A DNA stretch of 64,000 nucleotides from Phycomyces nitens (GCA_022702545.1 JAHRBC010000003.1:3658001-3722000), one strand, 5' to 3'. Positions 35,870 to 47,912 are shown, counted from the stretch's first letter. Translations and numbers: made by a program. The notes: generated by a model not told the origin, from the sequence alone.

Positions 35870-38443
35870 CTAGTCCTCTTCTTGCTGTGCTGCCATGGCT
35901 TCCCTAGCCTCTGTCAACTCATCCTGCATAAGCTTCTTACGCATCAGAGCTTCTTTGGCAAGATCCAGACGTTTGTGCTGTTTAAACAACACAGCCAATT
36001 GACGATCGCGATCCATACGGGTCTGAACAGCAGCAAGATAGGTATCCATGTCCAACATTCCAGTCTGGACTTGGATGATCAGCATGTTCATCTTGATCTC
36101 CAATTGCTGTTTACGATCCAGCAATGCATCAGTAGTCTGTCTGGCTAATGCAGCATCGACCTTTTTGATCTCAAAATCAAGAACCACATTGGATACAAGA
36201 CTTTCCGTACTAAGGACAGTATTAAAGATGTTAGTATGGTCAATTGGTGGTTATGCTCTTGTTTACTTGTTCAGTTCTTCAATTGCTTCTTCCAGCACTG
36301 CATTCGTGGGTTCCTTTGTATCCTGTACAGCTGAAACAGGTGCAGTCTTTGGAGGGGTATGAGGAGTAGGGATAGCAGCAGCAGCAATAGACGCAGGTGT
36401 GGTTGCAGGCATCGCTGCAGTTGCACTGGCCGTAACCGATGAAACAATTGCACCTGTATCTCCAGAAACCAACCCTGCTGCTGCTAAGAGCTGCAATGTT
36501 GGGTGACGGAATCCATCGATTATCACCCATTGCTCTGATCGCTTGACAATATCATTCCCACCCAAAGGTTCCTTGACGTTGACTTCGATATGAATCTGAC
36601 CCCCTGTCTTTTTGCGGCCTCCATCTAGAATCTAATCATGATTTATGGATTAGGGACCATATATCAATTAAAAAGCAGTACATACGTCAAAATCACCGGC
36701 AATAGATGTCTTTGTCAACAGGCGCTCCATGGGCAGCTGTACCTTGCCAAGTGACACTGGCCGGCGAAACAGCCCATAGCTATACTTGTTGTGCCAGACC
36801 TCAATCACAAGTTTCTTGCGCTGCAGATATCGCAAGAATGCTCGGTTTGTGCGACTGATTGGTATCTGGACGCTAAAATCAAAGTCGGGTTCGGTGCCCT
36901 TTTGGACACCTGTTTCACCTTTGCCCAGTGCAGCCTGATCAGAGTTCTCAGGTGGCCAACCACCAAAATCAAAAGTCACAAAGGGCTCCAGCACAGTGGC
37001 CACACCCAGAGTCTGTAGTCCTGTTGCCTTTCCAATCTTGAACTCCATTTGATTAGCCGGGATATGGTCCAGACTGTTCTTATAGGTGTACTGGACTTGT
37101 TCGAAATGGAAGGGAGGAGTGGTCGAATCAGAGCTCAAGACCACCAGATCGGCAGCCAGGGCCTTTTCGAGCTGGTGAAACACGTTTGATTCACACAGCA
37201 GCTTGGAGGAAGTCGTGGGTGTGGCATGCTGGGATGCAAGGTTATGGCAGACATCGATCTGATAATTGAGCTGGGCCTCGAGCTGCTTTGTGCTGACAAG
37301 GCTGTTGGTCACTGGATTAAGAGTGCGGATCTTGCCATCCCCGAGATCCATGTTGGGCTCAGCTACGATGGATTTCTCAAGGGCATCAAGATCACCAATC
37401 TTTCCTTGGTTCAGTTGGACTCCAATGCGCAACAGTTCTTTGGATTGTCGGATCATTTCTTTGGCTACTGTCATGTTACCTAGTTTCTTGTAGTGTAGCC
37501 CAGCCTCCTTGTATTCCTTTTGGCGTTTGACGATCAATGCAAGCAATTGGCGTGTTTGTGCTTGGGTTTCTTGAGATTCATCTTGTCTGGGTGTAGTTGG
37601 GCTAGTTTCCCTGGTGGGAACTATAGGTGGTTCTGGGGGTCGAATGTCTTTTGGTGGAGGTGGAGGTGGAAGAGAGGGTTCTGGAGGTGGAGGTGGAGAT
37701 GGAAGAGTGGGCTCTGGAGGTGGAAGAGAGGGTTCTGATGGTGGAAGGGTGGTTGATATAGTGGTAGGTTTGGAAAGATCAGGATATTTCTGTGCTAATG
37801 CCTTGGATTGGCGTAGATAGGTAATAGCCAGCTGCTTATCTCCTTGTTTTTTGGCTGCCAGAGCTAGCTTTTGGTAATGGGATATCTGTTGCTGAACTTC
37901 ATCTGGTGATATTGCTTGATTGTCGACATCCGAGGCAGCATCTTCTGGTATAGTATCCCCAATCTCCATTGGTATTGTATGATTGCCTCCAGACAACTGC
38001 GACAGTTCACTCTAAATAACAAGGCTTCTCTTTTGAGTCTATTGGAATCAAAGCCCAGGTCTGCTTACAAGTAGATTGGGGTCATTGAGATCGCTTTCAT
38101 CAAACTCGACTTCAATATCCTTTTCGTCTGCAAGAGCGGCATAAGCATCAATATCCACATGCATATCCACCGTTCGTTTGGGCGTCTTTTTCACTTGTTT
38201 TGGTCCACCCAAGGCAGACAAGGCTTGGAGTTGATTCTAACCAAAGGATATTAATAATCAAGCTTGGGTCCCCTCTTTTTCTTTCTTTCTTGAAATGTAA
38301 TAAAATGTTCTTACAAGCAAGTCTGGGTCATCAAGGTCACTGTCCGCCATTTCACTGTCGTCAAGGGTTCCATTCAACAAGGCCTCAATGTCCTGGTCAG
38401 ACATTTGACCCTTTGGTTTTTTTTGACTAGAGGCTCCAAACAT
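35870..38443 (-). CDS. CC2D1/Lgd family ESCRT-III regulator
   Basis: Binds Snf7/CHMP4-type ESCRT-III subunits and phospholipid to control endosomal sorting. Minus-strand exons 38443-38315, 38236-38069, 38011-36686, 36631-36267 and 36209-35870, about 775 residues. Two DM14 domains are visible ('ISHYQKLALAAKKQGDKQLA' near residue 137; 'RQKEYKEAGLHYKKLGNMTV' near 275), separated by a Pro-rich linker of PPP and LPPPEP units. A C2-like domain spans about 390-600 ('LVIEVWHNKYSYG', 'GGQIHIEVNVKEPLGGND'). An Ala-rich linker and a charged C-terminal coiled coil (about 690-770) follow. The N-terminus carries three 'D-x-N/D-D-P-x-L-L' repeats, two of them at exon ends. Animal CC2D1A/B have four DM14 domains; two is fewer. 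Yeasts lack this family. Divergent from the NOL8-like gene, 286 bases apart. Confidence 0.88.
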
Positions 38444-38729
38444 TTAGACTGTAAGAAAAAGGTGAAATGAGGTTCAAGAGGGATGTGTATAAAATAAAAT
38501 ATATAAAAAAAAAATGGCCTTTAAATCACACAAGCTCATAAAATACCATATACCAAAATCATTATTTTCTTTAAAAATCCGCCAGTGGGCCATTTGATTT
38601 TCGCTTTCACTGTTCCTTTAATGACTGTCTTTTTGAGGTTCAAAAAGGTCACACCGAAGCATTTTACCAAAAAGAAAAAAAAAGCCCAAGTCTACTTGTA
38701 ACATTTACATTTATCTTTAATCGGTTGAC

Positions 38730-41281
38730 ATGTCCGACACGGAGCAAGTTGAAGCAGGCCCTGAGCAAAAGCGGATCTACATTGGAGGTCTCCATGATAC
38801 AATTACTGAGGAATCCGTCCGAGATCGATTCCAAAAGTTTGGAACCGTGAGCGCTGTATCCATTGCAAGAGATACTGAAGGTACCAAGAAAATTACAAAG
38901 TGGTTTCTTTTGCAGAAAGCTCAATATATATATATTGTTTTTTTTTAAAAAAAATAAACTAGGAAAATGCAGAGGATTCGGACACATGTCAATCACAACC
39001 ACCCCAAAGGATTGGTCTTCATGTAAGATCAAAAACCCATTGTGCCATATTCCTAACATATTACAACTCAATAGGCATAGCCAGTTATAATGGTGCCAAA
39101 TGGAAAGGGCAGACTCTGCGCCTCGAAGAAGCAAAAGAGGATTATCTCGAAAAGAAACGCAAAGAACAAGTCAAGTTGATTGAGCGAGAAGAAAAGAAGC
39201 GCAAAAGATTGGCTCGATGGAACGACAGTGATGGATTCATGGCCCGAGACATGACACCGGTCACGGATAGTAACATGAAGGATCGCAAGGGCTGGAAGCG
39301 TGGAAGATATGGAAGAGCAATTGCTGTCATGCGTCTTCGTAAAGATAATGGAACTACCGTAAGACTAGGGCTGGTGTTTTGCTGATAATAACGGTTTATT
39401 GACCTTTGGAAGCTATTTACAGTTTGTGTTTGAGCCAACCCACTACAAGAATAATTTGACAAAGCTGTACAATATCGGTGGCCGCATGAAGACCCTCCGT
39501 GAACTGCCGACTCGTTATGAAGATTATGAAGATGAAGATGACCACTTTGATGCTCAATTGGCACAGAATGTTTCGGATGAAGAAATGGAAGATATTGAGA
39601 GCGAGGGCGAGGGCGAGGGCGAGGCCATGACAGTTGAAGACAAGCTGGTAGCCAAGGTGTGTAGAAAACTTTTTTTTTGGACAAGGGGAGGAGGGCGATA
39701 AATTGATCGACTATTTGTGTAGCATGAAAAGGACAATGCAAAGCGTTTGGCTGCCTTGGAGAGAAGAGAAGAAGAGCAAAAGGCGCGTAATGAAATTATG
39801 AAGCGATCGTTTGCCGACATGGAAGAGGCCAAGCGTACACAACACGTTAGTTTTGAGAGCGACGGTGAAGAGAATGTACCGGTGGCTGCCAAGGTTGTTG
39901 CCGAAAAACCAGAGGCAAAGGACTCCAAATGGATGTTTGATTCTGATGAAGACGAAGACGAAGAAATGGGTAAAGAAAGAAAAGAGAGATGGGCTGATGT
40001 TATGTAAAGGGGTACAATGCTGCAAATCTATTTTACGCTCATTAATTGATATTTCATTATACTTAGAAATCAATATCAACCCTGTATTGGAGGGCGCCAA
40101 TGGAGAACAGAGATTGGCTCTTCAGAGTAAATTCAAGGGAGACGAGCGCTTTAAACTTGGAGAAGACTTTATTGACGATGGCGAGGCTGATGCTGATGGA
40201 GAAGAAGGCGATGTAATCACAAAAGAGCTTACTGAAGAAAAGGGTCAAGCACTCGATATCCTAAAGGCAATGTTTGGCGAACAGGGTGTTGTGAAACAGT
40301 ATGGAGCACTTGAGTTTGGTGGCAAATATATGATCTTTTTTAACATTATTGTGCTCTAGGAAACAAGTCAGCCAATGGTCCAACAGCGCTCGATTTGATC
40401 CCGATGCGGAAAATGCTGAAGATTATATTGTCAAGCCCAAAATAGAAGACAAAGAAGACATTGGAGGACAAGACGAGAATGATGACGAGGATTCCAGCGA
40501 TCAAGCTCAAGAGGATGACAAAGGTCGGTTTTTGTTTTTTATTGATTTAATATAACAATATTCTAATTGAGATGTGATTTGCGTCTAACAATAGATTATG
40601 TAAGGAGGCCCCAGAGTGCCATGCCAGTTGTCTCGAAGGAGAAGCACTTTGAAGTCAATGTAAATCTGAAGCCTCTGTTCAGCACACAAGGTAATTCAAT
40701 CATGTTTATTTTTGCAAGTCCTGATCCCGAGTATTCTCTCCAGACGAACCTTTCAAGATGTTTGGACAAGAAAGTGAAGGCGAAGAAGACGAAGAAGAGG
40801 AAGAGGAAAGAGAACTTGACGAGTCTCATTTGGTGCTAAAGAACAAAGAGGCAAGTGTATATTTTTATTGTCAAGTAATAATGTCTAATGAAATCAACCC
40901 GACTTAGGCTCCTGTTGGACTTGGTCTATTCTTCTTCTTCCACATGGACGACCCTGGGTTATTGAAAAAGTAAGTAAACGTGGCAAAACGTGGATTTTAA
41001 ATGACATGTATAAACTTTATCAGGAGCTGTCTGACATACGACACGCACGGCTTATTCCAGCAGCAAGAAGACAGGCAAGACCGAGAATGAACACTTGCGA
41101 TTTTTTTGGGATATTAATTTAATCTTAATTTGATGATATTTATTGTAATATTAATATCATTAGGAAAGCACATCTTATCAAATGGAGAACTGCACGAAGC
41201 GAGGTCGGACAAGTACTCAAGAAACGTCAAAAGGAAGCAGTAAAAAAACAGAAAAAACAGGTCTCACAAGGAATCAAGTAA
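38730..41281 (+). CDS. NOL8-like nucleolar RNA-binding protein
   Basis: Twelve exons: 38730-38880, 38963-39022, 39075-39358, 39423-39656, 39723-39969, 40067-40318, about 40368-40523, 40595-40690, 40744-40850, 40908-40969, 41024-41074 and 41164-41281, about 605 residues. An N-terminal RRM (RNP2 IYIGGL, RNP1 'CRGFGHMSI', 'AKWKGQTLRLEEAKEDYL') is followed by the NOL8-type 'KGWKRGRYGRAIAVMRL' segment. Long acidic/basic coiled regions come next, then 'FFFFHMDDPGLLKKSCLTYD' and a Lys-rich C-terminus. NOL8 homologues act in nucleolar ribosome biogenesis. Two introns use GC donors (GAG|GCAAGT at 40851; ACAG|GCAAGA at 41075); no GT donor fits either. The join of exons 6 and 7 is uncertain: the obvious acceptor CTCTAG breaks the frame, so I used the AAG eight bases later. 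A GAGGGC repeat encodes Glu-Gly at 39597-39623. Confidence 0.82.
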
Positions 41282-41659
41282 TAAAAATAGAACCAAGGTT
41301 AAAACAAAGGATTTAGACAGGGCGTTGAAGGGGGTTTGTGAAGAGGATCTTTTTTGGAGTCTTGCTGGTTCGGGGTTTGACCTTTTATATAAGCGTTTTT
41401 GGAGGTCAACTAGGTCAGTGCCATGTTTAGATGAGCAAAGTTCATATAGACGTGCGCAAAATCTCTTTGGGTGATTTGCCGAACTATCAAATGGGTTTAA
41501 TATTATGCTTGTTTATTGCGATTTATTACAAACAAGCTTTATTTACAATATTTGGCAACGTCCTCAGCTCCTTGGCTTAAGATAGTTTGGAACTGGAGTA
41601 TAAATACCTAGACATCTTTTGAAAAAAGAAATATCCTCATATCTACCACAAAATACAAT

Positions 41660-42594
41660 ATGCAAATCCAAAAGAAGTCCAAGTCTTCAAAGACAACCAG
41701 CAACTCTGACCAGCCTTTCAAGGTGCCTCGCCCAATGAACTGCTTCTTGGCCTATCGTCTCGCCAAACAAAGCGAGATTGTTGCTCGCTGTCCTGGAGCC
41801 AACCACCGAGACATTTCCAAGATCATTGCCAAATGGTGGAAGGAAGCAACTGAGGAAGAGAAGGCACCTTTTAGAGAGCAGGCTGTCCAGGCCAAAGAGG
41901 AGCACGCTAGAATGTAAAACATAATAATAATCTTTCAATCAAGACATATGGTTTGCTAAACGTGAAATATAGGTATCCAAACTACAAGTATACTCCTCAA
42001 AAGAAGCCCAACAGAGTAACGCGTAAATACACCATGCGTCCCAAGGACAAATTCACTTCAAAGGTTGCCAAAAACAACCGAATCATGGAACGTCTTTACG
42101 AAGACCGTACCAGCCTCGACAATCTAGAGGCAACCGAGGAAGATTGCTCGATGGACAAAAGACAGGTCAAGCAGGAAAATAGATGCTACAACCCAGTCTT
42201 TGTTGTTCAGCCTGTCTCTCCACCTGTCGTCTATTCAGACTCTTCTCTCTGGCAATCTCCCCAGATATCACACAACTACAACACATCTTGTACCTCTTCA
42301 TACTCGCCCCGCTTTTATGGAATGTCGTACTCACCCTATTCTGACGGAATGTCTTCGTTTGTATTCTCTGACTCTTCCGCGAGCTATGTCTCCTCGGTGT
42401 CAACACCCCAAGCCCCTGAATCGACAGGGTACTACTCGCCTTCGATGGACTACTTCTCCGAATGTGCTGTAGCCAATTCCCGTGTCAATTATACACCTAG
42501 CCAGACATGTATTGACCCTCGCCTTCTCTGTGGCTCGGTACTCAAGTCTGAATCTTCTGGATATTATGCCCAGTCTGCCCTCTCGCATTGGTAA
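41660..42594 (+). CDS. MATA_HMG-box transcription factor
   Basis: Two exons, 41660-41913 and 41973-42594, about 291 residues. One HMG box (about 20-95) opens with 'VPRPMNCFLAYRLAKQ', continues with 'DISKIIAKWWKEATEEEKAPF' and closes across the intron with 'YPNYKYTPQKKP', the classic MATA_HMG ending. The intron interrupts the codon just before Tyr of that motif, close to a place where MATA_HMG genes often carry introns. The C-terminal 150 residues are Ser/Tyr/Pro-rich with many SY(S/V)SP-type units, resembling an activation region. MATA_HMG proteins include SexM/SexP mating factors of Mucoromycotina, yeast Rox1 and S. pombe Ste11/Mat-Mc. Orthology cannot be settled here. Confidence 0.9.
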
Positions 42595-42964
42595 AAGAGG
42601 TTACATGACCAATACTTTCTGCATTTCTCTTTATATTTTAATTTTTTTTGGAATCTTGTTTCTCCACTTTCATTCTTCACATCTTCACTTTCATTCTATT
42701 TTCAAAAAAGAAAATAATCACTCTATCATACATGTCTTCATCACTTAGGAACATCTAATCTATCTTCTTTTCACTCTAAGCATACATTTTCAATTCATTG
42801 TTACATGTCCAAATTGCCATACACATGCCACTCTTTCCGATTCAAATCTTAGACCAGTCTCCTATTGCATTCACATCATATTCTCTTATAATAATAAACA
42901 AAGAAGAATAATTCATTTTTTTAAAGAAAAACCCCAAAGAACAACAATATATCTATCTATCTAC

Positions 42965-44758
42965 CTATCTATCAATTGCCATGTACCCCTTTGCAATCTC
43001 CATCACCTGGTCCCCACAGAATCTCCCCAGACAGCCCTTTGCTGCTTCGGTTTCTTCAAATGCCCTAGTCAGATCACTCTGTTTCCTGGCCATACAATCC
43101 TCGACACTGCAGATACAGAATGGCACTGGTTCGCAGCTATGGTCGCCATAAAGCACTGGTGTAGAGTGATCACTGGTGACAATGATGGTATACTGGCCCT
43201 CCATGTCAATAAAATGTAATATAGACCATCCCATACATACCTTTTCATCATTGTGTTTCTCAATCTCACTCAATTGAGTCACCAGGGACCCAATCATCTT
43301 GTCTATCTTTTCCAAAAAACCAACCTTGAGAGACACATTGCGGTCATGGCCAGCATCATCTACGGCCTTTATGTGAAGAAACCCAAAATCATATACTGGC
43401 CCCGTAATTGCCTTGAAGGCTGCGTCTGCCTTGGCATCAAAATTGGTGTGGTAGTCGCCAGTAGCACCCTCGACAGGCAGAATATCCATTCCGGCCGTCA
43501 TGCCTAGTCCAGCAATGATACATGTAGGAGCAACCAAGAAGCTCTTGAGGCCATGTAAATCGTAGATGCTTGGGATCTAAAGATCAACTAGGTTAAGATT
43601 CAATTCCAAGCCTTGGATCTCTGGCCCAGACTTGCATCAATACAGCTTCCACACCCACGCAACAGGACACAGTTTGCAGGATTCTTTCCGGCCTTCTTTC
43701 GGTCATCGTTGATCGGGTGCTTACTGAGGACATTATAAAACTCATCCGAGAGTTCATTGATCAGCTAGAATAAAATGATGAGCAAGGGGGTATGCGTGCG
43801 TGTGTATGTGTTTGGAAATTGAGTTATATACACATACCTTGCTTGTCATTTTGGCATCCGGTGAACTGGTCGTTGGTTCACACAGTACCAGCGGCAGACT
43901 GCAAATAGACGGAGTAGGTTATTATAATCGATAGTATGGCAACCAAACTACTTGAAACCTTTGTACTTTACTTGTCTTTGAGTGGGTCTGTGCCTGTGAT
44001 TTCATCTGTCAAATTCGGTCCTCTTACTCTTACACCGCACCGATGTTCGGTTGCATACTTTACAGCAACGGTGTGCTTAGGAAATGAAGGCAGAGTACTA
44101 GGGTTTGGATCAGAACACTTGAATTGATCTCCTTTAAGAGTATCTTACATGCCATCCAAGGCTGCACAAAGAGTTGGACCCAGTCCTTCAAAATGACGAT
44201 CGGCTCTCCTGGATAATACGATGCCTGTAGCCTTGTCTATGTATGCAAAATTCGACTGCCGACCGCATAAGAACAAATGCAATAGAAATCAAGCCATGTA
44301 TTATTCTACCTTGAAGGCAATATCTCCTGGGATCATATCAAGACCGGCGCCCATTGTCTCAAAGGCACCTCTTCCTCGATAGTATCTTTTTTTTTTCAAT
44401 ATACCACGTTTAGAATCGGGTTGGTGGCTAATTGAACTGGATATCGTTTCTGCGTCCCCATATACACTTACTGCCGTGGGTTGTATCCCAGTAATGACAT
44501 GTGGGCAGTATCCGATCCACAGGCCAACCCAGGCTCAACAGAGTCCATCAGCCCATTCAGACCACTAGCTTCAATAACAATGTCAGATTGCCATTCCAAA
44601 ATCCTCTAAATTCCGTATTCTGTCCTGTTTCGCTTACAGGCCAGTCTGTCCATCCATGGAGTGTGTGCAGTCTGGAGTGGTGTTTTGTGATTGAGTTCAG
44701 GTACAGCCACATCACCAACCCCATCAATCAGTACGAACAATAATTTGTTTTTAGGCAT
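42965..44758 (-). CDS. Archaeal-type cofactor-independent phosphoglycerate mutase (ApgM)
   Basis: Interconverts 3- and 2-phosphoglycerate without 2,3-bisphosphoglycerate, using two metal ions; member of the alkaline-phosphatase superfamily. Nine minus-strand exons: 44758-44638, 44568-44472, 44385-44310, 44255-44149, 44097-43972, 43898-43838, 43764-43636, 43576-43241 and 43198-42965, about 428 residues. Metal and catalytic marks: N-terminal 'LLFVLIDGVGD', 'CGSDTAHMSLLGYNP', 'GDYHTNFDAKADAA', 'HIKAVDDAGHDR' and 'TSDHSTP'. All are characteristic of the archaeal family rather than the longer bacterial/plant iPGM. The intron after exon 7 uses a GC donor (GAT|GCAAGT). The last intron is 42 nt, a multiple of three with no stop, so retention would add 14 residues. 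Fungal glycolysis normally uses the unrelated cofactor-dependent enzyme, so the role may be auxiliary. Confidence 0.9.
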
Positions 44759-44955
44759 GATTTGCTTATTGTTTCTCTTTCTGTGTATGTGATGACTAGG
44801 CTTGTAAATAATAAGCAGAAATAAATAAAATAATAATAAAATAAATAAAGTACGTGCGCGTCTACAATACTTGTATTTTATAATTGATTTTGTGGATATT
44901 TCATCCTTTCAAAACAAGTCACTCGCACTCTTTTTCAACTCTTTGTTGTTTTGTA

Positions 44956-45424
44956 ATGGGAAAGACTGTCCAGGAAAGCAAGGCCAACCCCATGGGGGAC
45001 CGTACTAGTGAATTGCATGCTCTTACCCGTGCAGAAGAGGAATCATGCAACAAGGCAATGAAAAAGGCAGCAATTGAGTATTGTCAGGATTCCATGAAAG
45101 GTAAAGAAAGGACAATTGGGCAGATGCTTTAAAGGATTCTAAATGGCAATATTGAATTTAGAGTTTGTTCAATGCAGCAAGGATCACAATGTGACCGTAA
45201 TGTGGTCCTGTAGAGATAAGCTAAAGACAATGAACGAATGCCTCAAGGGACGGTAAGTCTGACAACTAAGAAAGAGAGAAAGAAAAAGAGAGATTTGAAA
45301 AAAGGGGAATAAACCAACTGATATTATGGATATACTTTGATGTATTTCTAGTACTTCTCGTGAAGAACTTGATAAGCTTAAATTGGAAAAATTGATGGCC
45401 AAGCGTGCTGAATTGGCAAACTAA
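44956..45424 (+). CDS. CMC1: Cytochrome c oxidase assembly factor CMC1
   Basis: Small intermembrane-space protein of the twin CX9C class that helps Cox1 maturation and copper handling. Three exons: 44956-45100, 45162-45252 and 45352-45424, 102 residues (yeast CMC1 has 111). The two CX9C motifs are CQDSMKEFVQC (spanning intron 1) and CRDKLKTMNEC; two further Cys (in 'EESCNKAM' and 'QCSKD') are also present. There is no cleavable presequence, as expected for import by Mia40. Divergently placed 197 bases from ApgM, so the two may share a promoter. Confidence 0.92.
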
Positions 45425-46380
45425 ACGCACCAAGACCAATAAATACCAAGACAAAAAGGATGAATTTACACCCCTAGAGCTCTTAATTTACTCTCTTATT
45501 TAAAACCCCGTATTATCAGATTAAATCAAAGAGGACAGGCTTGAGATATTTGACACTAATTTGACCATATTTCTGAATATTCTTTAATAATAATAATAAA
45601 AAAACCAATTGCTCAAGGCACACAAGTAGTTGTTCAAGTCATTGTCTTGAACCTCTTTATTTTGTTTGCGAGACTTAGAGATTATCTTTGTACCGGGTGT
45701 CAAAAAGGTCAATATTGGAGTGATATATATATACATATACATATATATATATATATATTCAGATTTACACATCATTGAGAGATAGTATTCGGTTCCTTTC
45801 CTTTTTTAAATAAAAACGCCATATGCCCAATTGGCCTGTGTACCTATTAAAAGCAGTAACAAACAATGGATATCTGTGGCGTCGCTATTGTTATCAAATA
45901 CAAAGCTTGTATACTGTCAAGATTGTTACCTGACTTATTGGCTCAAACTTTCTCACACACAGTTTTAAGCCCAATTACCTCATTTATAATATTTTTGTCA
46001 TCTAAACCTAATCCCTCGACTCCTTGCATGAGCTGTCGAAGTATCCGAGGATCATTATTGCCATTTAATTATGACAGAGAATGGCACCATTGGTCTCTGG
46101 GCTCCTAATTACCTCTGTCAATCTTGATTCTCTCTTGAACTTTGCGTACTAGACATGCAAGTACACCGGTTTGAGACCATGGCAAGAATTGAATTGGAAA
46201 AAAGAGGCTTAGGTTGGAGCTGTCATGTTCTTTATTGACCCCAATTAATTTCAATATTCCTTTCTCTTTTTGTGTAGTGTCACGTCAATTAGACTTCCTA
46301 TCTCTTCGAAATCTCTCCGTCATTTTATCTCTCCCTTTCTCTCTCTTTCTCTTGTTCATTTTCAATAGGACCAATAAACA
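45425..46380. other. Intergenic spacer with TA repeats
   Basis: About 950 bases. It holds a TA/CATA repeat at 45724-45759, an AATAAT run near 45586, and pyrimidine-rich leader sequence (TCTCTCCCTTTCTCTCTTTCTC) shortly before the dioxygenase start. The 80-codon ORF at 45866 has no recognisable content. Confidence 0.5.
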
Positions 46381-47031
46381 ATGCTTTTGCCTCCTATCAA
46401 TTTCAAAAAGTGGGTTGAAGAGCATGCTGATTATCTCCAGCCACCCGTCAACAACTTTCTGTTGTTCAAGGGCCAGGACACAATCATCATGATAGTCGGT
46501 GGGCCAAATAAACGAACAGACTATCATATCAATGAAACAGAGGTAATGTTTATGATACCAAGACACAGGCTAAATAGGTGCATTAGGAATGGTTCTATCA
46601 AATCAAGGGAGACATGACACTCAAGGTTGTTGACGAAGGTGTCTTTAGGGATATCTCTATAAATGAAGGCGACATGTTCCTCTTGCCTCGTAAGATTATC
46701 TACTATTATAATAAATATTACTAATATTTTCTCAGCCCGAGTACCTCATAACCCTGTTCGCTATCAAGATACTATTGGACTAGTTATTGAACGAGTTCGC
46801 CTTCCGCATCACACAGGTATGCTATTATGAGTATATCTTGGGAGTATAGCTCACTTTGTTACAATAGACGGTCTGCGTTGGTATTGCCAAGGCTGCAAGG
46901 AGATTGTATATGAAGAGAGCTTCCATTGTGTTGATCTTGGAACACAGTTAAAACCAGTCATTGAACGATTTGCAGCAAGTGAAGCATTGCGGACATGTAA
47001 AAAGTGTGGAATAGTGAATTCTACAAAGTGA
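46381..47031 (+). CDS. BNA1: 3-hydroxyanthranilate 3,4-dioxygenase
   Basis: Opens the ring of 3-hydroxyanthranilate in the kynurenine route, giving the precursor of quinolinate and NAD+. Four exons: 46381-46542, 46587-46689, 46736-46816 and 46868-47031, 169 residues (yeast Bna1 has 177). Cupin fold with Fe(II) ligands in '[16 protein letters not shown]' (His and Glu) and 'RVPHNPVRY' (His). The C-terminal CQGC and CKKC pairs form the rubredoxin-like metal site of fungal and bacterial forms, absent from the animal enzyme. '[14 protein letters not shown]' is also typical. All introns are 44-51 nt with GT-AG ends. Confidence 0.95.
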
Positions 47032-47864
47032 GCATTGAAACCAACAAGATTGGTATCCATTCAATATGTGATATGTATACTTTATGCATTAGACCTTTTA
47101 GGGTTAAATTTATAGTTGAATTAAATTCTCAGTGGCTACAAAACTTATTTATAAGCCTTCAAAGCCACTTTTGCTAGCAAGTATATATATCTTTAAGCAT
47201 TCATATCACAATGATTAAAAATACTCTTCCATTCCGATGCCTTGGATTGTAATTTTTACAGACAATTCTTATTATTATCATAAAAAAGTAATGTGCGTAT
47301 GTTGGATATCAACCAAATGCTGACTATTCCCTCGAGAATTTATATATATATATATATATATTTGATTTTTATAAAGAGGGGCATTGACTACTTTTAAATG
47401 TTTCTTGTCGAGTTATTCAGTGCCAATTGATTACTATATTTTAATGATAACAATTGGGTTTGTGAAAACCAAATCTTCTTCTTCTTTTTTGTATTGTTAA
47501 TTATTGTTGATTTCAGATCGACACGTATAAAGTGCCTCTATTTACCCACCAGAATCACTGGCAATATCTTTGACCTAAATTGGCTTGGTAACTTGGAAAA
47601 CGTAAATACAGTAGCACTCTTGACGGGCGAGAGCGAATGGCTGTCACATCAGTGACTGTCGGTGTGTAACACATATTTGTGGAGAAATCTCATCTCAAGA
47701 ATCCTTATCTTTGTTTCTATTGGCCGACAAGACAGGTGAAGCCAGAGAGATCAAAAAAATACAAGACAAGCATATAAAGTACCAGAGCTTTACTGGAGAG
47801 TTTAGTTCGGAAGATGTCGTGCTTTAGAAAATAAGCGTTATCTTAAAACACCCTTTTCGTCAAA

Positions 47865-47912
47865 CTTTTTCTCTTTCTCTTTCTCTTTCTCCTTTTCTTT
47901 CCCTTCTTTCTA
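47865..47912 (+). promoter_or_regulatory. Pyrimidine tract upstream of the mitochondrial carrier
   Basis: Nearly pure C/T run (TTTCTC and CTTTCT units) ending five bases before the ATG, similar to tracts before Cdc24 and the kinase. Probably leader or promoter sequence. Confidence 0.45.

Noticed and set aside
33855..38443. Secondary-metabolite or drug-resistance gene cluster around the MFS gene
   Set aside because: Neighbours are a kinase, an ESCRT regulator and a nucleolar protein, with no biosynthetic enzymes.
45866..46108. 80-codon ORF upstream of the dioxygenase gene
   Set aside because: Composition resembles leader sequence, it overlaps the promoter region, and it has no known motif.
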